Assembly: GCA_963702565.1 (NCBI GenBank) | Contig: CAVPDE010000018.1 | Span: 351,582-415,581, forward strand | Source: CAVPDE01 sp963702565 | Lineage (GTDB): Bacteria > Desulfobacterota > DSM-4660 > Desulfatiglandales > HGW-15 | Direction: 5' to 3' | DNA length: 64,000 nt | Shown here: positions 27,081 through 36,005 of the stretch, in pieces | How positions within the stretch are numbered: position 1 is the first letter of the stretch | Layout: each line of letters begins with the position of its first letter | Translations under genes and position numbers: made by a program | Notes under the pieces: model-generated | Database searches by the model: none | Told to the model about the DNA's origin: nothing | Seen by the model: the letters and a program-made list of their open reading frames with translations, nothing else

Positions 27081-27741
27081 GGCAAGGCATGACGAGATCC
27101 ATGATCTATTCCAAAGTGCTGAGCGCTTGGGAATAGAATTGAGTGACCACCAGTTGGATTTATTCCGCATCTATTTGGAGGAACTGTGGTCCTGGAACAG
27201 GAAGTTCAACTTGACCGGCCTGGAGGACCGCAGGCGGATGGTGGTTGAGCTTTTCCTTGATTCGCTGCTTCCGTCCCCCTTTTTTCCTGGAGAGGGAGAT
27301 CTCCTTGATGTCGGCTCCGGTGCGGGTTTCCCGGGTTTGCCGCTCAAAATTCACTGTCCCCTGCGCCATACGTTTCTGCTGGAACCAAACTCAAGAAAGG
27401 TGAGCTTTCTCCGTCATGTGATTCGGCTGACCAAGCTGAGAGGGGTAGAGACCATCAAGGGCCGTGTCGAGCATCTTCCCGAGGAAGTTCGATACGACAC
27501 GGTCGCTGCGAGAGCGCTGGCGGAGCTGGGGAGGACCCTCGAGTTCTGTGCTCCTCTGGTGAAACAAGGAGGTCATCTGCTGCTGTATTTGGGAGCCAGG
27601 GCGGAAGAGCACTTAAAGGAAAGTGAGCGCTTGGTGGAGGATCATCACCTCAGGGTGGCCAAGAGGCTTTCCTATGCCCTGCCGGGAAAACGATCCGAGA
27701 GGCACACGGTGATCTTCCAAAAAGAGCGAGAGATTGCCTAG
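27073..27741 (+). CDS. rsmG: 16S rRNA (guanine-527-N7)-methyltransferase RsmG
   Basis: 222 residues. The SAM motif LLDVGSGAGFPGLPLKI is at about 78-94. N-terminal helix elements LWSWNRKFNLTGL and the later PNSRKVSFLRHV, VAARALAEL and LLLYLGA are typical. The start chosen is TTG 27073, preceded by AGGAGG at ideal spacing. It lies inside the end of the LOG gene, so translation is coupled. An upstream in-frame start at 27004 lies wholly within the LOG gene and is unlikely. Confidence 0.92.
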   Translation: MSEARHDEIHDLFQSAERLGIELSDHQLDLFRIYLEELWSWNRKFNLTGLEDRRRMVVELFLDSLLPSPFFPGEGDLLDVGSGAGFPGLPLKIHCPLRHTFLLEPNSRKVSFLRHVIRLTKLRGVETIKGRVEHLPEEVRYDTVAARALAELGRTLEFCAPLVKQGGHLLLYLGARAEEHLKESERLVEDHHLRVAKRLSYALPGKRSERHTVIFQKEREIA

Positions 27742-28385
27742 TTGCCGGCGAGAGAGGAGGCTGAGGGCCCTGGACAAAGAAGATCCAGGATAAGGCCGAG
27801 CTGGCGCTCAACGAACTCTGCAAGGGTAAGGCGTCTCCTAAAATGCCATCTCTTGAGGACCCACATATGAGCCATCATCATGATGTTGAAGGCCATTAAA
27901 TCGACATCGGTTCTTCTGAAAAAGCCTTTTTGAACGCCCTCCTTGATGATTTCTGAAAAAATCTCGGAAACAGTCACCTCCAGCTGCATGACCGCGCCTT
28001 TCGCGGCTGTGTCAAGGGAGCCGGACTTCTGGTACATGAGAAGGATTTTCTCCTGTTCCCGGTCGACAATTCCTGAGTAGAGCACCACGGCGGTTGCCAG
28101 TTTGTCCCGGGGCAGATCGAGTTCTCCAATCTGGCGAGTGAGGTTTTCTCTGAAGGAATTGAGGACATCCTCCATGATCATCTTCATGATTTCAGATCTC
28201 TTACCGGCGTAGCGATAGGTGACCGGAAGGCTCACACCTGCCATTTCGGAAATCTCCTCAATGGAGGTCCCTGCAAAACCTTTTTTCGCGTACAAAAGAC
28301 TTGCTGCGTCGATGATCTTCTTTCGCACCGTATCCGAAGCGCTGATCTGATCAAGCACCGTCAACTGCTTTCTTGAAACATCCAT
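27738..28385 (-). CDS. TetR/AcrR family transcriptional regulator
   Basis: 215 residues. The N-terminal HTH (about 19-65) reads VRKKIIDAASLLYAKKGFAG then TSIEEISEMAGVSLPVTYRY, classic TetR. The C-terminal ligand domain resembles regulators of fatty-acid or acyl-CoA genes, but this is not firm. It converges on rsmG with a 4-bp overlap of the 3' ends. It faces the AT-rich region before the 67-residue basic protein and could control it. Confidence 0.9.
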   Translation of the reverse strand: MDVSRKQLTVLDQISASDTVRKKIIDAASLLYAKKGFAGTSIEEISEMAGVSLPVTYRYAGKRSEIMKMIMEDVLNSFRENLTRQIGELDLPRDKLATAVVLYSGIVDREQEKILLMYQKSGSLDTAAKGAVMQLEVTVSEIFSEIIKEGVQKGFFRRTDVDLMAFNIMMMAHMWVLKRWHFRRRLTLAEFVERQLGLILDLLCPGPSASSLAGN

Positions 28386-28552
28386 TCTCTTTGCTCCTTC
28401 CGTCGTCGGTCAGCGACCGGGTCACTGCATTTTTCTATCACATTAAGGAACGCTCAAGAAAGCGATTTTGCATTTCTTGATTCCGAGAGAACTCCATGTA
28501 AAGTCACTTATGATTGTTTACATTTGATTTGTTATTGATGCCATGAATTCTG

Positions 28553-28581
28553 TTGACTTTTAATCGATTATAATATATTCT
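28553..28581 (+). promoter_or_regulatory. Probable promoter of the lysine-rich small protein
   Basis: TTGACT (28553-28558), a 17-bp spacer and TATTCT (28576-28581) lie in a strongly AT-rich region, about 40 bp before AAAGGAGAG and the ATG at 28629. An overlapping TATAAT (28569-28574) is too close to the -35 box for normal spacing. Confidence 0.5.
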
Positions 28582-28628
28582 CTATCACTAAATAGGTTCT
28601 TAATTAAAACAACAGGAAAGGAGAGAGT

Positions 28629-28832
28629 ATGGCAACCGCTGGACAAATCAAATACAGAATCGGGCTAGCAAAGAAAAAAGCTGCAAAATTTCTTAAAGAA
28701 CTGGCAGCGAGCAAGAAAAAGATCAAAGGATTAGAAGCTCAACTCAAGAGAGCTAAACCTGGGAAAAAGGTCAAGCCTAAGGCCAAGAAGAAAGCCAGGC
28801 CCAAAAGAAAAGCGGCCAGAAGGAGAAGATAA
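28629..28832 (+). CDS. Very basic Lys/Ala/Arg-rich 67-residue protein (histone H1-like)
   Basis: 67 residues. A helical, heptad-like N-terminal half (KYRIGLAKKKAAKFLKELA) is followed by a disordered tail of KKxKPKAKKKARPKRK type ending in RRRR. There are almost no acidic residues. Composition resembles bacterial H1-like DNA-compacting proteins, so nucleic-acid binding is likely but unproven. It has a strong RBS (AAAGGAGAG), its own promoter and a terminator, so it is a monocistronic and probably well expressed gene. Confidence 0.82.
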   Translation: MATAGQIKYRIGLAKKKAAKFLKELAASKKKIKGLEAQLKRAKPGKKVKPKAKKKARPKRKAARRRR

Positions 28833-28869
28833 GGCCAAGCTGTTAAGATTCTGCAACAAAATGGCATCA

Positions 28870-28905
28870 GGGCACTCCGGCCGGAAGGGTGCCCTTTTGT
28901 CTTTT
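28870..28905 (+). terminator. Rho-independent terminator after the lysine-rich protein
   Basis: Stem GGGCAC/GTGCCC with inner TCCGG/CCGGA pairing, followed by a T-rich tract (28895-28905). Confidence 0.85.
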
Positions 28906-28913
28906 TCGTCTTC

Positions 28914-29369
28914 TTACAGCCCCCAACCCGCCAGTTGCCTCAGCATCCTGTCCCTGTGAGTGCCAGGCCAGAAAAAGCGGCCGCACTCCGGACAAGACTG
29001 AATTCCCGAAAGATTTTCATGCCAGACATAGTCCGGCAGGCTCGACCTCGCAGCCTCAGGGTCTGCTTCCCTGAGCGGCACATTGCAGCGCAGGCATCTT
29101 GTGAAAAATCTCGATCGATCGAGCTTGAGGCAACCCAGATTCCGCAGCTCCTTGAGCTGCTCACCCACATGGTCTGATCGAATCAGGATCACTCCCGAAT
29201 GATGGGCCTGAACCTCCGTGCGGCGGGACAACAGCCTTCCTCCTTGAGCCGTGAAGCGGACGAGTTCTTCTTCCCGATACGATCGCTGATAAAGAACATC
29301 ATAGCCCATCATCCTCAGCCACTTGGCGAGTTTCCCTAACATTGGTTCTGCCACGAATCGATCTTCCAT
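28914..29369 (-). CDS. Mut7-C RNase-domain protein with zinc ribbon
   Basis: 151 residues from ATG 29369. A longer TTG start at 29402 would add 11. The N-terminal PIN-like Mut7-C motif FVAEPMLGKLAKWLRMMGYDVLY matches the family pattern F-x-x-D-x-MLGxLARWLR, except that the first acidic residue is Glu. A C-terminal zinc ribbon with CLRC and CPEC follows. The family is predicted to cleave RNA; no role is established. It is transcribed away from murA. Confidence 0.87.
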   Translation of the reverse strand: MEDRFVAEPMLGKLAKWLRMMGYDVLYQRSYREEELVRFTAQGGRLLSRRTEVQAHHSGVILIRSDHVGEQLKELRNLGCLKLDRSRFFTRCLRCNVPLREADPEAARSSLPDYVWHENLSGIQSCPECGRFFWPGTHRDRMLRQLAGWGL

Positions 29370-29470
29370 GCGAGGCCGGGGTCCAAATTCGTTGACCGCC
29401 AACAGGTGTTATTATAGATTACTTGCAAGCAAAGGCGAACCTATTCTTTTTCATTGCGGAAGTGTAATCC

Positions 29471-30730
29471 ATGGATCGAATCCTCATCGAGGGGGGCTAC
29501 CCTCTCAAGGGCTGCGTCCGCGTGAGCGGAGCAAAAAATGCCGCGCTCCCGGTCATCGCGGCCTGCCTTCTCACAGGAGGATGGCACCGTCTGAAGCGCG
29601 TCCCTAACCTCAGGGACGTCCACACCATCAAGCTGATCATGTCCAGGATGGGTGTCGTTTTCCGTGAGGAAAACGGCGGGCTCGCGGTGAACTCGGAGAA
29701 CTTGGACAAGCACATCGCCGCCTATGATCTGGTGAAGACGATGAGAGCCTCGATTCTTTTGTTGGGGCCTCTCCTGGCGAGGTTGGGCAAGGCGCGCATC
29801 TCTTTGCCGGGAGGGTGTGCGATCGGAGCCAGGCCCGTTGATCTTCATCTCAAGGCCCTCGGCGCCATGGGCGTAAAGATGTTCCTTAAAAAAGGGTACA
29901 TCAATGCCGAGGTCCAGCAGCTCAAAGGAGCGGACGTCTTTTTCGACATCCCTACGGTTACGGGCACGGAGAACATCATGATGGCTGCAGTCAGGGCGCG
30001 AGGTCAAACGGTGCTCCGAAATGCAGCCAAGGAACCGGAAGTGAAGGATCTCGCGGACATGCTGAGAAGCATGGGCGCGGAGATCGAGGGGGACGGCACC
30101 GACACGATGGTGATCCGGGGGCGGGAAGAATTGGCTCCTGTGCAGCAGCACGAGATCATCCCCGACAGGATCGAATCCGGAACCTTCATGATCGCAGCGG
30201 CCATGACCCGGGGGGAAGTTCTTATTGAAGGATGCCGGCCGGACCACGTGGCCGCGGTCATAGAGAAACTGCAATCGGTCGGCGCGGAGATCACCTGGAC
30301 GGAAAAGGGGGTTCATGTCAAGGGACCGGACGCCGTTCAAAGCGTGGACATCGAAACCAGGCCGTTCCCCGGTTTTCCCACCGATCTTCAGGCCCAGTTC
30401 ATGTCCCTCATGTGCATCGCAAAAGGGGCGAGCATCATCCGGGAAACCATTTTTGAAAACCGGTTCATTCATGTGAGCGAACTCAAGCGCCTGGGCGCGG
30501 ACATCGCGATCCACGGGAACCAGGCCCTGGTTCGAGGGAAAGAACGTCTCCTGGCCGCGCCCGTGATGGCGACCGATCTCAGGGCCAGTGCCTCTCTGAT
30601 CCTTGCGGGACTCGTAGCTCAAGAGGGCACCACGGAAGTCAACAGGATCTATCACTTGGACAGAGGCTATGAGGCCCTGGAGAAGAAGTTTCAATCCTTG
30701 GGCGCCAAAATATGGCGGGAAAAAACATAG
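29471..30730 (+). CDS. murA: UDP-N-acetylglucosamine 1-carboxyvinyltransferase MurA
   Basis: MurA transfers enolpyruvate from PEP to UDP-GlcNAc, the first committed step of peptidoglycan synthesis. It has 419 residues. Lys22-Asn23 occur in SGAKNAALP. The flexible loop GGCAIGARPVDLH carries the catalytic Cys116, so the fosfomycin-sensitive form is expected. DRIESGTFM and the RGYEALEKK-type end are also normal. Complete and unremarkable. Confidence 0.97.
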   Translation: MDRILIEGGYPLKGCVRVSGAKNAALPVIAACLLTGGWHRLKRVPNLRDVHTIKLIMSRMGVVFREENGGLAVNSENLDKHIAAYDLVKTMRASILLLGPLLARLGKARISLPGGCAIGARPVDLHLKALGAMGVKMFLKKGYINAEVQQLKGADVFFDIPTVTGTENIMMAAVRARGQTVLRNAAKEPEVKDLADMLRSMGAEIEGDGTDTMVIRGREELAPVQQHEIIPDRIESGTFMIAAAMTRGEVLIEGCRPDHVAAVIEKLQSVGAEITWTEKGVHVKGPDAVQSVDIETRPFPGFPTDLQAQFMSLMCIAKGASIIRETIFENRFIHVSELKRLGADIAIHGNQALVRGKERLLAAPVMATDLRASASLILAGLVAQEGTTEVNRIYHLDRGYEALEKKFQSLGAKIWREKT

Positions 30731-30771
30731 TGCAGCCCACTGGCCGCAACCCGAACAGAACCCCGAAGGTT

Positions 30772-30925
30772 GAATGTCGAATAAGGTTTACCCGCCTTCG
30801 GCGGCGCCAGCCAGCCAGAGGCTGGTAAAAGGCGACCAGGGAATTTCGAATGATGAAGTTAAATCACTTCTGTTGTTCCCTTCATCGTTCGTTATTCGAT
30901 ATTCTACGGTTCGCTTCTGAACTTC
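30772..30925. repeat. Heptamer array C (GAATNTC / TTCGNNA), interrupted
   Basis: Words such as GAATGTC (30772-30778) and GAATTTC (30841-30847) are followed by an inverted block TTCATCG, TTCGTTA, TTCGATA (30881-30908) in 7-bp register. Compared with array D, about 55 bp (roughly 30782-30836, with GC-rich hairpin sequence CCGCCTTCGGCGG) is inserted in the left arm. It fills the gap after murA. Confidence 0.75.
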
Positions 30926-30965
30926 TCCAAACACCATTGAGAAGTCAGAGGCTTGGATTCCTCAC

Positions 30966-33374
30966 ATGCCTCTCCGTCCCCTTGTTCCATTGCTGTTCGC
31001 GTTCATGGCGGGACTGCTCGCCAGCTTTTTAAGTCTGCCCGCTGACTCGGCTCTCAGAATCGTCCCCGCCGTCTCTTTCGTGGTCCTTTTGATCCTTGGC
31101 CTGGTGGTTCAGGGCAGGGGGAGGTACCCTCTTCATCTTTTTCTGTTTTTCTTTGCAGGCTCCCTTCTCGATCTGAGCAACCGGCAGAGTTCGGAATTGG
31201 TCGCTCTCGCTGAGAGGCAAGAGCGCGTCACCATCGAAGGCACGGTCGTCGAACCTCCGGTCATCAGGGAAGAGACCCTGACGGCCGTTGTCAGGGTCGA
31301 TCGGCTTCATGGGATGGAGAGCGGAATGGCGGCCGGAGAGAAAGTCCGGGTCAACATTTACAAACCGGATTCCGCCTTTGCTCCGGGAGACAGGATTATG
31401 TTTCCGGCGAAACTCAGGGCGTTCCGCAATTTCAACAACCCGGGGCGCTACGACTATGCCCTGGCCATGGAAATCCGAGGCCTTTCCTGCGCCGCTTCAG
31501 TGACGGAAGGCCGGCGGATCGTTCGTCTCGGCAAAGGGGATCTGGGTTTTCCCTTTGAAATGCTGGAAAGAGCGCGCAAGCCGATTCGAGCGTTTTTTGC
31601 CGAACGCCTCTCTCCCCGAAACCAGGCCCTTTTCCAGGCGCTGATCCTGGGTGAACAGGAGAGCATCCGGCGCGACGTTCGGCAAGCCTTTACCGTCACG
31701 GGGCTGGGACATGTTCTCTCCGTGTCGGGGCTTCATGTGGCGCTGGTGGCCTGGTTTGCTTTTGCCTTGATCAAGAAAGCCCTTTCCCTGTCTTACGAGT
31801 TGGCTCTTCGAACAGACCTGCGAAAGGCTGCCGCTCTTCTCACTTGCTTCCCTGTGGTGGCCTACACTTGCCTTGCAGGGTTCCAGGTGCCCAGCCAGCG
31901 GTCCATGATGATGGTCCTGGCGTTTCTTTTCTCCATGATCCTGGGCAGAGAAAAAGACGTGTGGTCAACGCTTGCTTTCGCCGCCCTCGTCGTTCTTGCC
32001 GTGGATCCCCATTCGATTTTCACTATTTCTTTTCAGCTTTCTTTTCTTGCGGTCGTGGGAATTCTCTGGCTGGCGCCGAAGATCTTCTCGGTCATTTCCT
32101 TTGAGACCTACGAACTGAAGAAGGGACTCCTGTATCGCGGCTACCTCTATTTCTGCGGACTCGCCTCCGTGACCCTATCGGCGATGTTCTTTCTTTTTCC
32201 AGTGACCTCCTTCTATTTTCACCGGCTTTCTCTGGTGAGCCCCCTGGCCAACATGACGGCGCTGCCCATCATGGGAATTTGCATCCTGCCCCTGGGGCTT
32301 CTGGCCGCAGCCTGCTTGCCCTTGTCCCAGGGTCTGGCCGAGTTCGTCCTGGCGGTTGCAGCATGGGGACTGGACCGGATGATGGACTATGTAGACTACT
32401 GGAGCGGTTTTTCCTGGACAGAGGTCCAGGTGATCAGGCCAAACTTCATGGAAATCCTTCTCTTCTATGCGTTCTTCTTTTGCCTTTTCTCTCTGAGACG
32501 CCTGAAGTGGGCTAGGGGCGGTGTTGTGTTCCTATTGCTTGTTCTGGCAGGAGACATGGGTTACTGGACCTACAGGACGCACTTCAATCCTTCCTTGAGG
32601 ATGACTTTCCTCGACGTGGGGCAAGGAAACGCAGCTCTGGTCGAGTTTCCGGGCTCCAAGAGGATGCTGATCGATGGAGGCGGTTTCCCGGGGAGCGATT
32701 TCGACACAGGGGAGATGGTGGTTGCCCCGTTCCTCCTTCGATCTAAGATCCTCCGAATCGACACGATCGTGATGACTCACCCAGAGGCGGACCATATGAA
32801 CGGGCTTCTTTATGTTGCAGAGCATTTCAGGCCAACGGAGTTCTGGTACAATGGCGAAAAAGTGGACTTCCCTTCTCTTCGGGAGCTCATGGCCCTCTTA
32901 GAGGCCAAGGGGATCAGAAGCAGGACTCCAGCTGAGTTAGAGGAGGGAAGAGAGATCTCCGGAGCGCTTGTCGAGATCCTTCATCCCACCGAAGGTCCCT
33001 TGTCGAGGAAGTCCAACGACAACTCCCTTGTCATGAGGGTATCCTCTGGAGGAACCTCTTTCCTTTTCCCAGGGGACCTGGAGGCCGCGGGGGAGCAACT
33101 GCTCATTTCCAGGTCCGGCTCTAGACTGAAAAGCGACGTTCTCCTTGCCCCTCATCACGGAAGCAGAAGCTCCAGTTCCAGGGCCTTTCTCGAAGCGGTG
33201 AATCCGAAAGTGTGCATCATCTCCTCGGGTCAAGGGAACCCCTTCGGGTTTCCCAGTCAGGAGACTCTCGGAAGACTTAGAGATCAGGGATGCAGGATTT
33301 TGAGGGTGGATGAACTCGGTGCCATTGAAGTCTCCGCTGGGCAAGGAGGATTCCAAATCAGGAGCTTCAGGTAG
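30966..33374 (+). CDS. comEC: ComEC/Rec2 family DNA-uptake channel protein
   Basis: 802 residues. An N-terminal DUF4131-type domain with two or three membrane helices is followed by the Competence domain (motifs LGEQESI, LSVSGLHVAL, FQVPSQRSMMM, SFQLSFLAV) with many transmembrane helices. The C-terminal metallo-beta-lactamase domain has LDVGQGNAALVEFPG, THPEADHMNG and PHHGSRSSS. All three parts are complete. ComEC carries single-stranded DNA across the inner membrane. With pilus genes elsewhere in the window, natural transformation is conceivable. Confidence 0.93.
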   Translation: MPLRPLVPLLFAFMAGLLASFLSLPADSALRIVPAVSFVVLLILGLVVQGRGRYPLHLFLFFFAGSLLDLSNRQSSELVALAERQERVTIEGTVVEPPVIREETLTAVVRVDRLHGMESGMAAGEKVRVNIYKPDSAFAPGDRIMFPAKLRAFRNFNNPGRYDYALAMEIRGLSCAASVTEGRRIVRLGKGDLGFPFEMLERARKPIRAFFAERLSPRNQALFQALILGEQESIRRDVRQAFTVTGLGHVLSVSGLHVALVAWFAFALIKKALSLSYELALRTDLRKAAALLTCFPVVAYTCLAGFQVPSQRSMMMVLAFLFSMILGREKDVWSTLAFAALVVLAVDPHSIFTISFQLSFLAVVGILWLAPKIFSVISFETYELKKGLLYRGYLYFCGLASVTLSAMFFLFPVTSFYFHRLSLVSPLANMTALPIMGICILPLGLLAAACLPLSQGLAEFVLAVAAWGLDRMMDYVDYWSGFSWTEVQVIRPNFMEILLFYAFFFCLFSLRRLKWARGGVVFLLLVLAGDMGYWTYRTHFNPSLRMTFLDVGQGNAALVEFPGSKRMLIDGGGFPGSDFDTGEMVVAPFLLRSKILRIDTIVMTHPEADHMNGLLYVAEHFRPTEFWYNGEKVDFPSLRELMALLEAKGIRSRTPAELEEGREISGALVEILHPTEGPLSRKSNDNSLVMRVSSGGTSFLFPGDLEAAGEQLLISRSGSRLKSDVLLAPHHGSRSSSSRAFLEAVNPKVCIISSGQGNPFGFPSQETLGRLRDQGCRILRVDELGAIEVSAGQGGFQIRSFR

Positions 33375-33472
33375 ATTTCCCGCTCCAGTTGCAAAGAAGG
33401 GTAAAAAGGATTAGGTTTCTACCACAGAACCTGGCTAGTTTCAAAAACGTAACGGGAAGGGAGATGATCAAA

Positions 33473-33961
33473 ATGAAGAAAGCCGCGGTTTTTGTTTCGC
33501 TCATTTCTTTGCTCTTTATTGTTGCCGGATGCGGGAGCTATGGGAAATTAAGGCTTCCGTCGGGGCCTGGGGCAACCATCACGACCCAGGAATTGAAGGA
33601 AAACTCGCAAAAATACAATATTCTTGCAACGGGCGTGGAACTGAATGTCCCTTCGGCGATTATTTTTGACCGCAAGGAGGACAATCGGGAAATCATCGGG
33701 GAGAGATGGTGGGAACTGAAAGATTACAAGGCGGTTTCGGAGACGGTCGACTGGATTGAAGCTCAAGAACCAGTGGGAGGTTACTATCCGAGGCTCTGGA
33801 AAATTCTGGGGCCTGACGATCATCTCTATGGGTACATGTTTACGGCATGGGACCACGCGGTCATGTTCGTTGGGGATGACAAGACCATGAGGGTCATGGA
33901 TCTCCCGGTCCCTCCGTTTCTTGCCGTGGGCGGGCCGGACGTGAGAGACACCGCCAAATAG
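33473..33961 (+). CDS. Putative lipoprotein, function unknown
   Basis: 162 residues from ATG 33473 (ATG 33464 is also possible; GGGAG lies 9 bp before 33473). The signal peptide KKAAVFVSLISLLFIVAGC ends in a lipobox with Cys21, so it should be lipid-anchored. Asp is absent after the Cys, so outer-membrane sorting is possible. The body contains WWELKDYKAVSETVDWIE and KILGPDDHLYGYMFTAWDHAV; I do not recognise the family. It precedes the metallo-hydrolase gene by 20 bp. Confidence 0.75.
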   Translation: MKKAAVFVSLISLLFIVAGCGSYGKLRLPSGPGATITTQELKENSQKYNILATGVELNVPSAIIFDRKEDNREIIGERWWELKDYKAVSETVDWIEAQEPVGGYYPRLWKILGPDDHLYGYMFTAWDHAVMFVGDDKTMRVMDLPVPPFLAVGGPDVRDTAK

Positions 33962-33981
33962 AGCCGGATAGGGTAAGCCGG

Positions 33982-34668
33982 GTGAATCGATTGCTAAAGG
34001 GAAGAGCTGAGAAGGTAACGGAAGATATTTATCAGGTGGGAGGGGGCAATCTCACCTCCCCCGAAGATGCGGCGATTTACCTCGTTCGTTCTGACGATCG
34101 TGCCGCGCTGGTGGATGCCGGGTGCGGAACTTCACAGGTTCAGGTCTTCCAAAACATCGAAGCCTGCGGAGTCCCCTTGGATCGCATCGAGTACCTTTTG
34201 ATCACCCACTGTCACTTTGATCACACAGGCGGCGCCCAGGCGGTGAGAGACAGGACCGGGTGCAAAATCGTGGCCCACGAGAGGGAAGCCGGATTTCTGG
34301 AAGAGGGCGATCAGAGGGTCACGGCGGCCAAGTGGTACGGCGCATTTCTAGAGCCCTTCCAGGTGGATGTGAAACTCAAAGGAGAGCGCCAGGACCTATG
34401 GGTCGGGGTGAAAAAAATAGAGGCCCTTCATGTGCCGGGCCACTCTCCCGGGTCGCTGGTTTATGTCACGGAGTCAGAGGGTCTGAAGATCCTTTTCGGG
34501 CAGGATGTCCACGGACCTCTCGATGCCAGTCTCCTTTCCGATCGAGAGGACTACCGACGCTCCTTGAAGCTCCTTCTTACTCTTCAGGCGGATGTCTTAT
34601 GCGAGGGGCATTATGGGGTGATCAGGGGAAAAGACGAGGTAGCCGATTTCATAGAATCCTTCCTCTGA
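33982..34668 (+). CDS. Metallo-beta-lactamase-fold hydrolase
   Basis: 228 residues from GTG 33982. The metal-binding motif THCHFDHTGG is at about 74-83. A later His in VPGHSPGSL, an Asp in FGQDVHG and a final His in EGHYGV complete a dinuclear site of glyoxalase II-like type. No rhodanese or flavodoxin domain is attached. Substrate unknown. It is probably co-transcribed with the lipoprotein gene. Confidence 0.88.
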   Translation: MNRLLKGRAEKVTEDIYQVGGGNLTSPEDAAIYLVRSDDRAALVDAGCGTSQVQVFQNIEACGVPLDRIEYLLITHCHFDHTGGAQAVRDRTGCKIVAHEREAGFLEEGDQRVTAAKWYGAFLEPFQVDVKLKGERQDLWVGVKKIEALHVPGHSPGSLVYVTESEGLKILFGQDVHGPLDASLLSDREDYRRSLKLLLTLQADVLCEGHYGVIRGKDEVADFIESFL

Positions 34669-34703
34669 GTCTTCAAAGTAGGGCTTTGGCCGTAATCACG
34701 CTT

Positions 34704-34829
34704 GAATGCCGAAATTCGAATATCGAATGTCGAACAGGGAATGTCGAATGTTGAAGTTGAATTTCTTTTGTTTTTTCCTTCGCCGTTCGTTATTCGATGT
34801 TCGATATTCTAGGGTTCGCGTCTGAGCTT
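34704..34829. repeat. Heptamer array D (GAATNTC / TTCGNNA)
   Basis: Eight consecutive 7-bp words with core GAA (34704-34759, for example GAATATC, GAATGTC) face an inverted block with core TTC (34786-34813, for example TTCGATA). The right half nearly repeats the right half of array C. It lies between convergent genes (metallo-hydrolase and the MocA-like gene). Confidence 0.8.
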
Positions 34830-34843
34830 CTGCAATCCCTCAG

Positions 34844-35476
34844 CTATTCTGGAGTTCTCTTGAATTTCAGATAGTCCTCATAGGTATCGATGTCCGCGTC
34901 ATTATAGTCCCCGCCTGGCTCCACGAGGCAAACCTGTTTGGGATGGTTGATGAAGAGATCCCTGGCGCCTTGATCCCCTGTCAGCCGGTGAAGGGCGGGG
35001 AAAAAGGGTCGGCCGATGATGACCGGATGGGATCGCTTGCCTCGCACCTTCAGTGCGCCAAGAGGAAGCCCTGAGTCCAGATAGCCGGACAAAAGGCGAT
35101 TGATGATCCCTGAAGTGATATAAGGCATGTCTCCGAGGAGAATCATGACATGATCATAATTATTCTCGACATGAGACAGACCGGTCATGATCGAAGAACT
35201 GATGCCTAAAGGGTGGTCGGTGTTTTCGACGATTTTCAGGTTTGACCGATGCTTGCCGGATCGAATCCTTGTCCTGATCTCATCGGCCCGAAAACCGAGG
35301 ACAAGGACGACGAGATCCAGGTTGGAGTGAAGAGCTTGTGCAAGGACTCTGTCGAGAAGAAGGGTATCGCCCGCCGGCAGGAGCTGCTTGGGAGTGCCCA
35401 TCCGGGTGGAGGCTCCGGCCGCGAGCAAGAGACCCGCGACAGGATCAGCCTTTTTTCGCTTCTTGATGACCGGCAT
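34844..35476 (-). CDS. MocA/MobA-like nucleotidyltransferase (NTP-transferase fold)
   Basis: 210 residues. The nucleotide-binding motif LLLAAGASTRMGTPKQLL is at about 16-33, followed by the LGDMP metal-site motif (about 114-118) and HPVIIGRPFF. The pattern fits the MocA/CoxI-associated group that makes molybdopterin cytosine dinucleotide, not MobA proper. Its first 32 bp overlap the end of iorB, so it is the last gene of the ior operon. No molybdoenzyme gene is in the window, so the substrate is not certain. Confidence 0.85.
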   Translation of the reverse strand: MPVIKKRKKADPVAGLLLAAGASTRMGTPKQLLPAGDTLLLDRVLAQALHSNLDLVVLVLGFRADEIRTRIRSGKHRSNLKIVENTDHPLGISSSIMTGLSHVENNYDHVMILLGDMPYITSGIINRLLSGYLDSGLPLGALKVRGKRSHPVIIGRPFFPALHRLTGDQGARDLFINHPKQVCLVEPGGDYNDADIDTYEDYLKFKRTPE

Positions 35477-36005
35477 CGAAGATGGAAAGATTCTTGTCCC
35501 TGAAACGATCAGGGCTGATTTGAGCGACGGTCTGCCTCAAAGTCTCATAATCGAAAGGGCTGTCTTCATAGGCCGAAAAAAAACCCAGCAGGGCAAGGTT
35601 TGAAGACATGGGTGCCCCCAGGTCCGAAGCGATTTTGCCTGCGGGAACCGCCCGGCTGATGATCTCTTTTTTTTCGAGAAAGCCTCTCACTTCCTTTCTC
35701 GGGAAAAGAGGGGAGGGGGTGTTCACGTAAAGACGACCTCCTCGGGCAAGGAAAGGGAGGTTTCGATACGCTTCGTTCTCTTCGAGAGCAAGCAGAAGGG
35801 GTGCCTCATGAGTTCTCACCAGGGAGCCTTGCACGTTGCCTAGCCTGAGATGAGAGACCACGGAACCTCCGCGCTGCGCCATGCCGTGCGTTTCGGCTCC
35901 CATCACGTTGTAGCCTTTGTCGAGGGCCACCTGGGCAAGCACTTTGGTCATGAAAAGGATCCCTTGGCCCCCCAACCCGCAAAGCACCAGATTGATCGCG
36001 TTCAT
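35445..36005 (-). CDS. iorB: Indolepyruvate ferredoxin oxidoreductase, beta subunit
   Basis: 186 residues from ATG 36005. The gamma-type POR fold begins LVLCGLGGQGILFMTKVLA, followed by GAETHGMAQRGGSV and the later APMSSNLALLG. With IorA it converts aryl-pyruvates (from Phe, Tyr, Trp) to aryl-acetyl-CoA and reduces ferredoxin. The start overlaps the iorA stop by 4 bp (ATGA). Confidence 0.94.
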   Translation of the reverse strand: MNAINLVLCGLGGQGILFMTKVLAQVALDKGYNVMGAETHGMAQRGGSVVSHLRLGNVQGSLVRTHEAPLLLALEENEAYRNLPFLARGGRLYVNTPSPLFPRKEVRGFLEKKEIISRAVPAGKIASDLGAPMSSNLALLGFFSAYEDSPFDYETLRQTVAQISPDRFRDKNLSIFDAGHQEAKKG

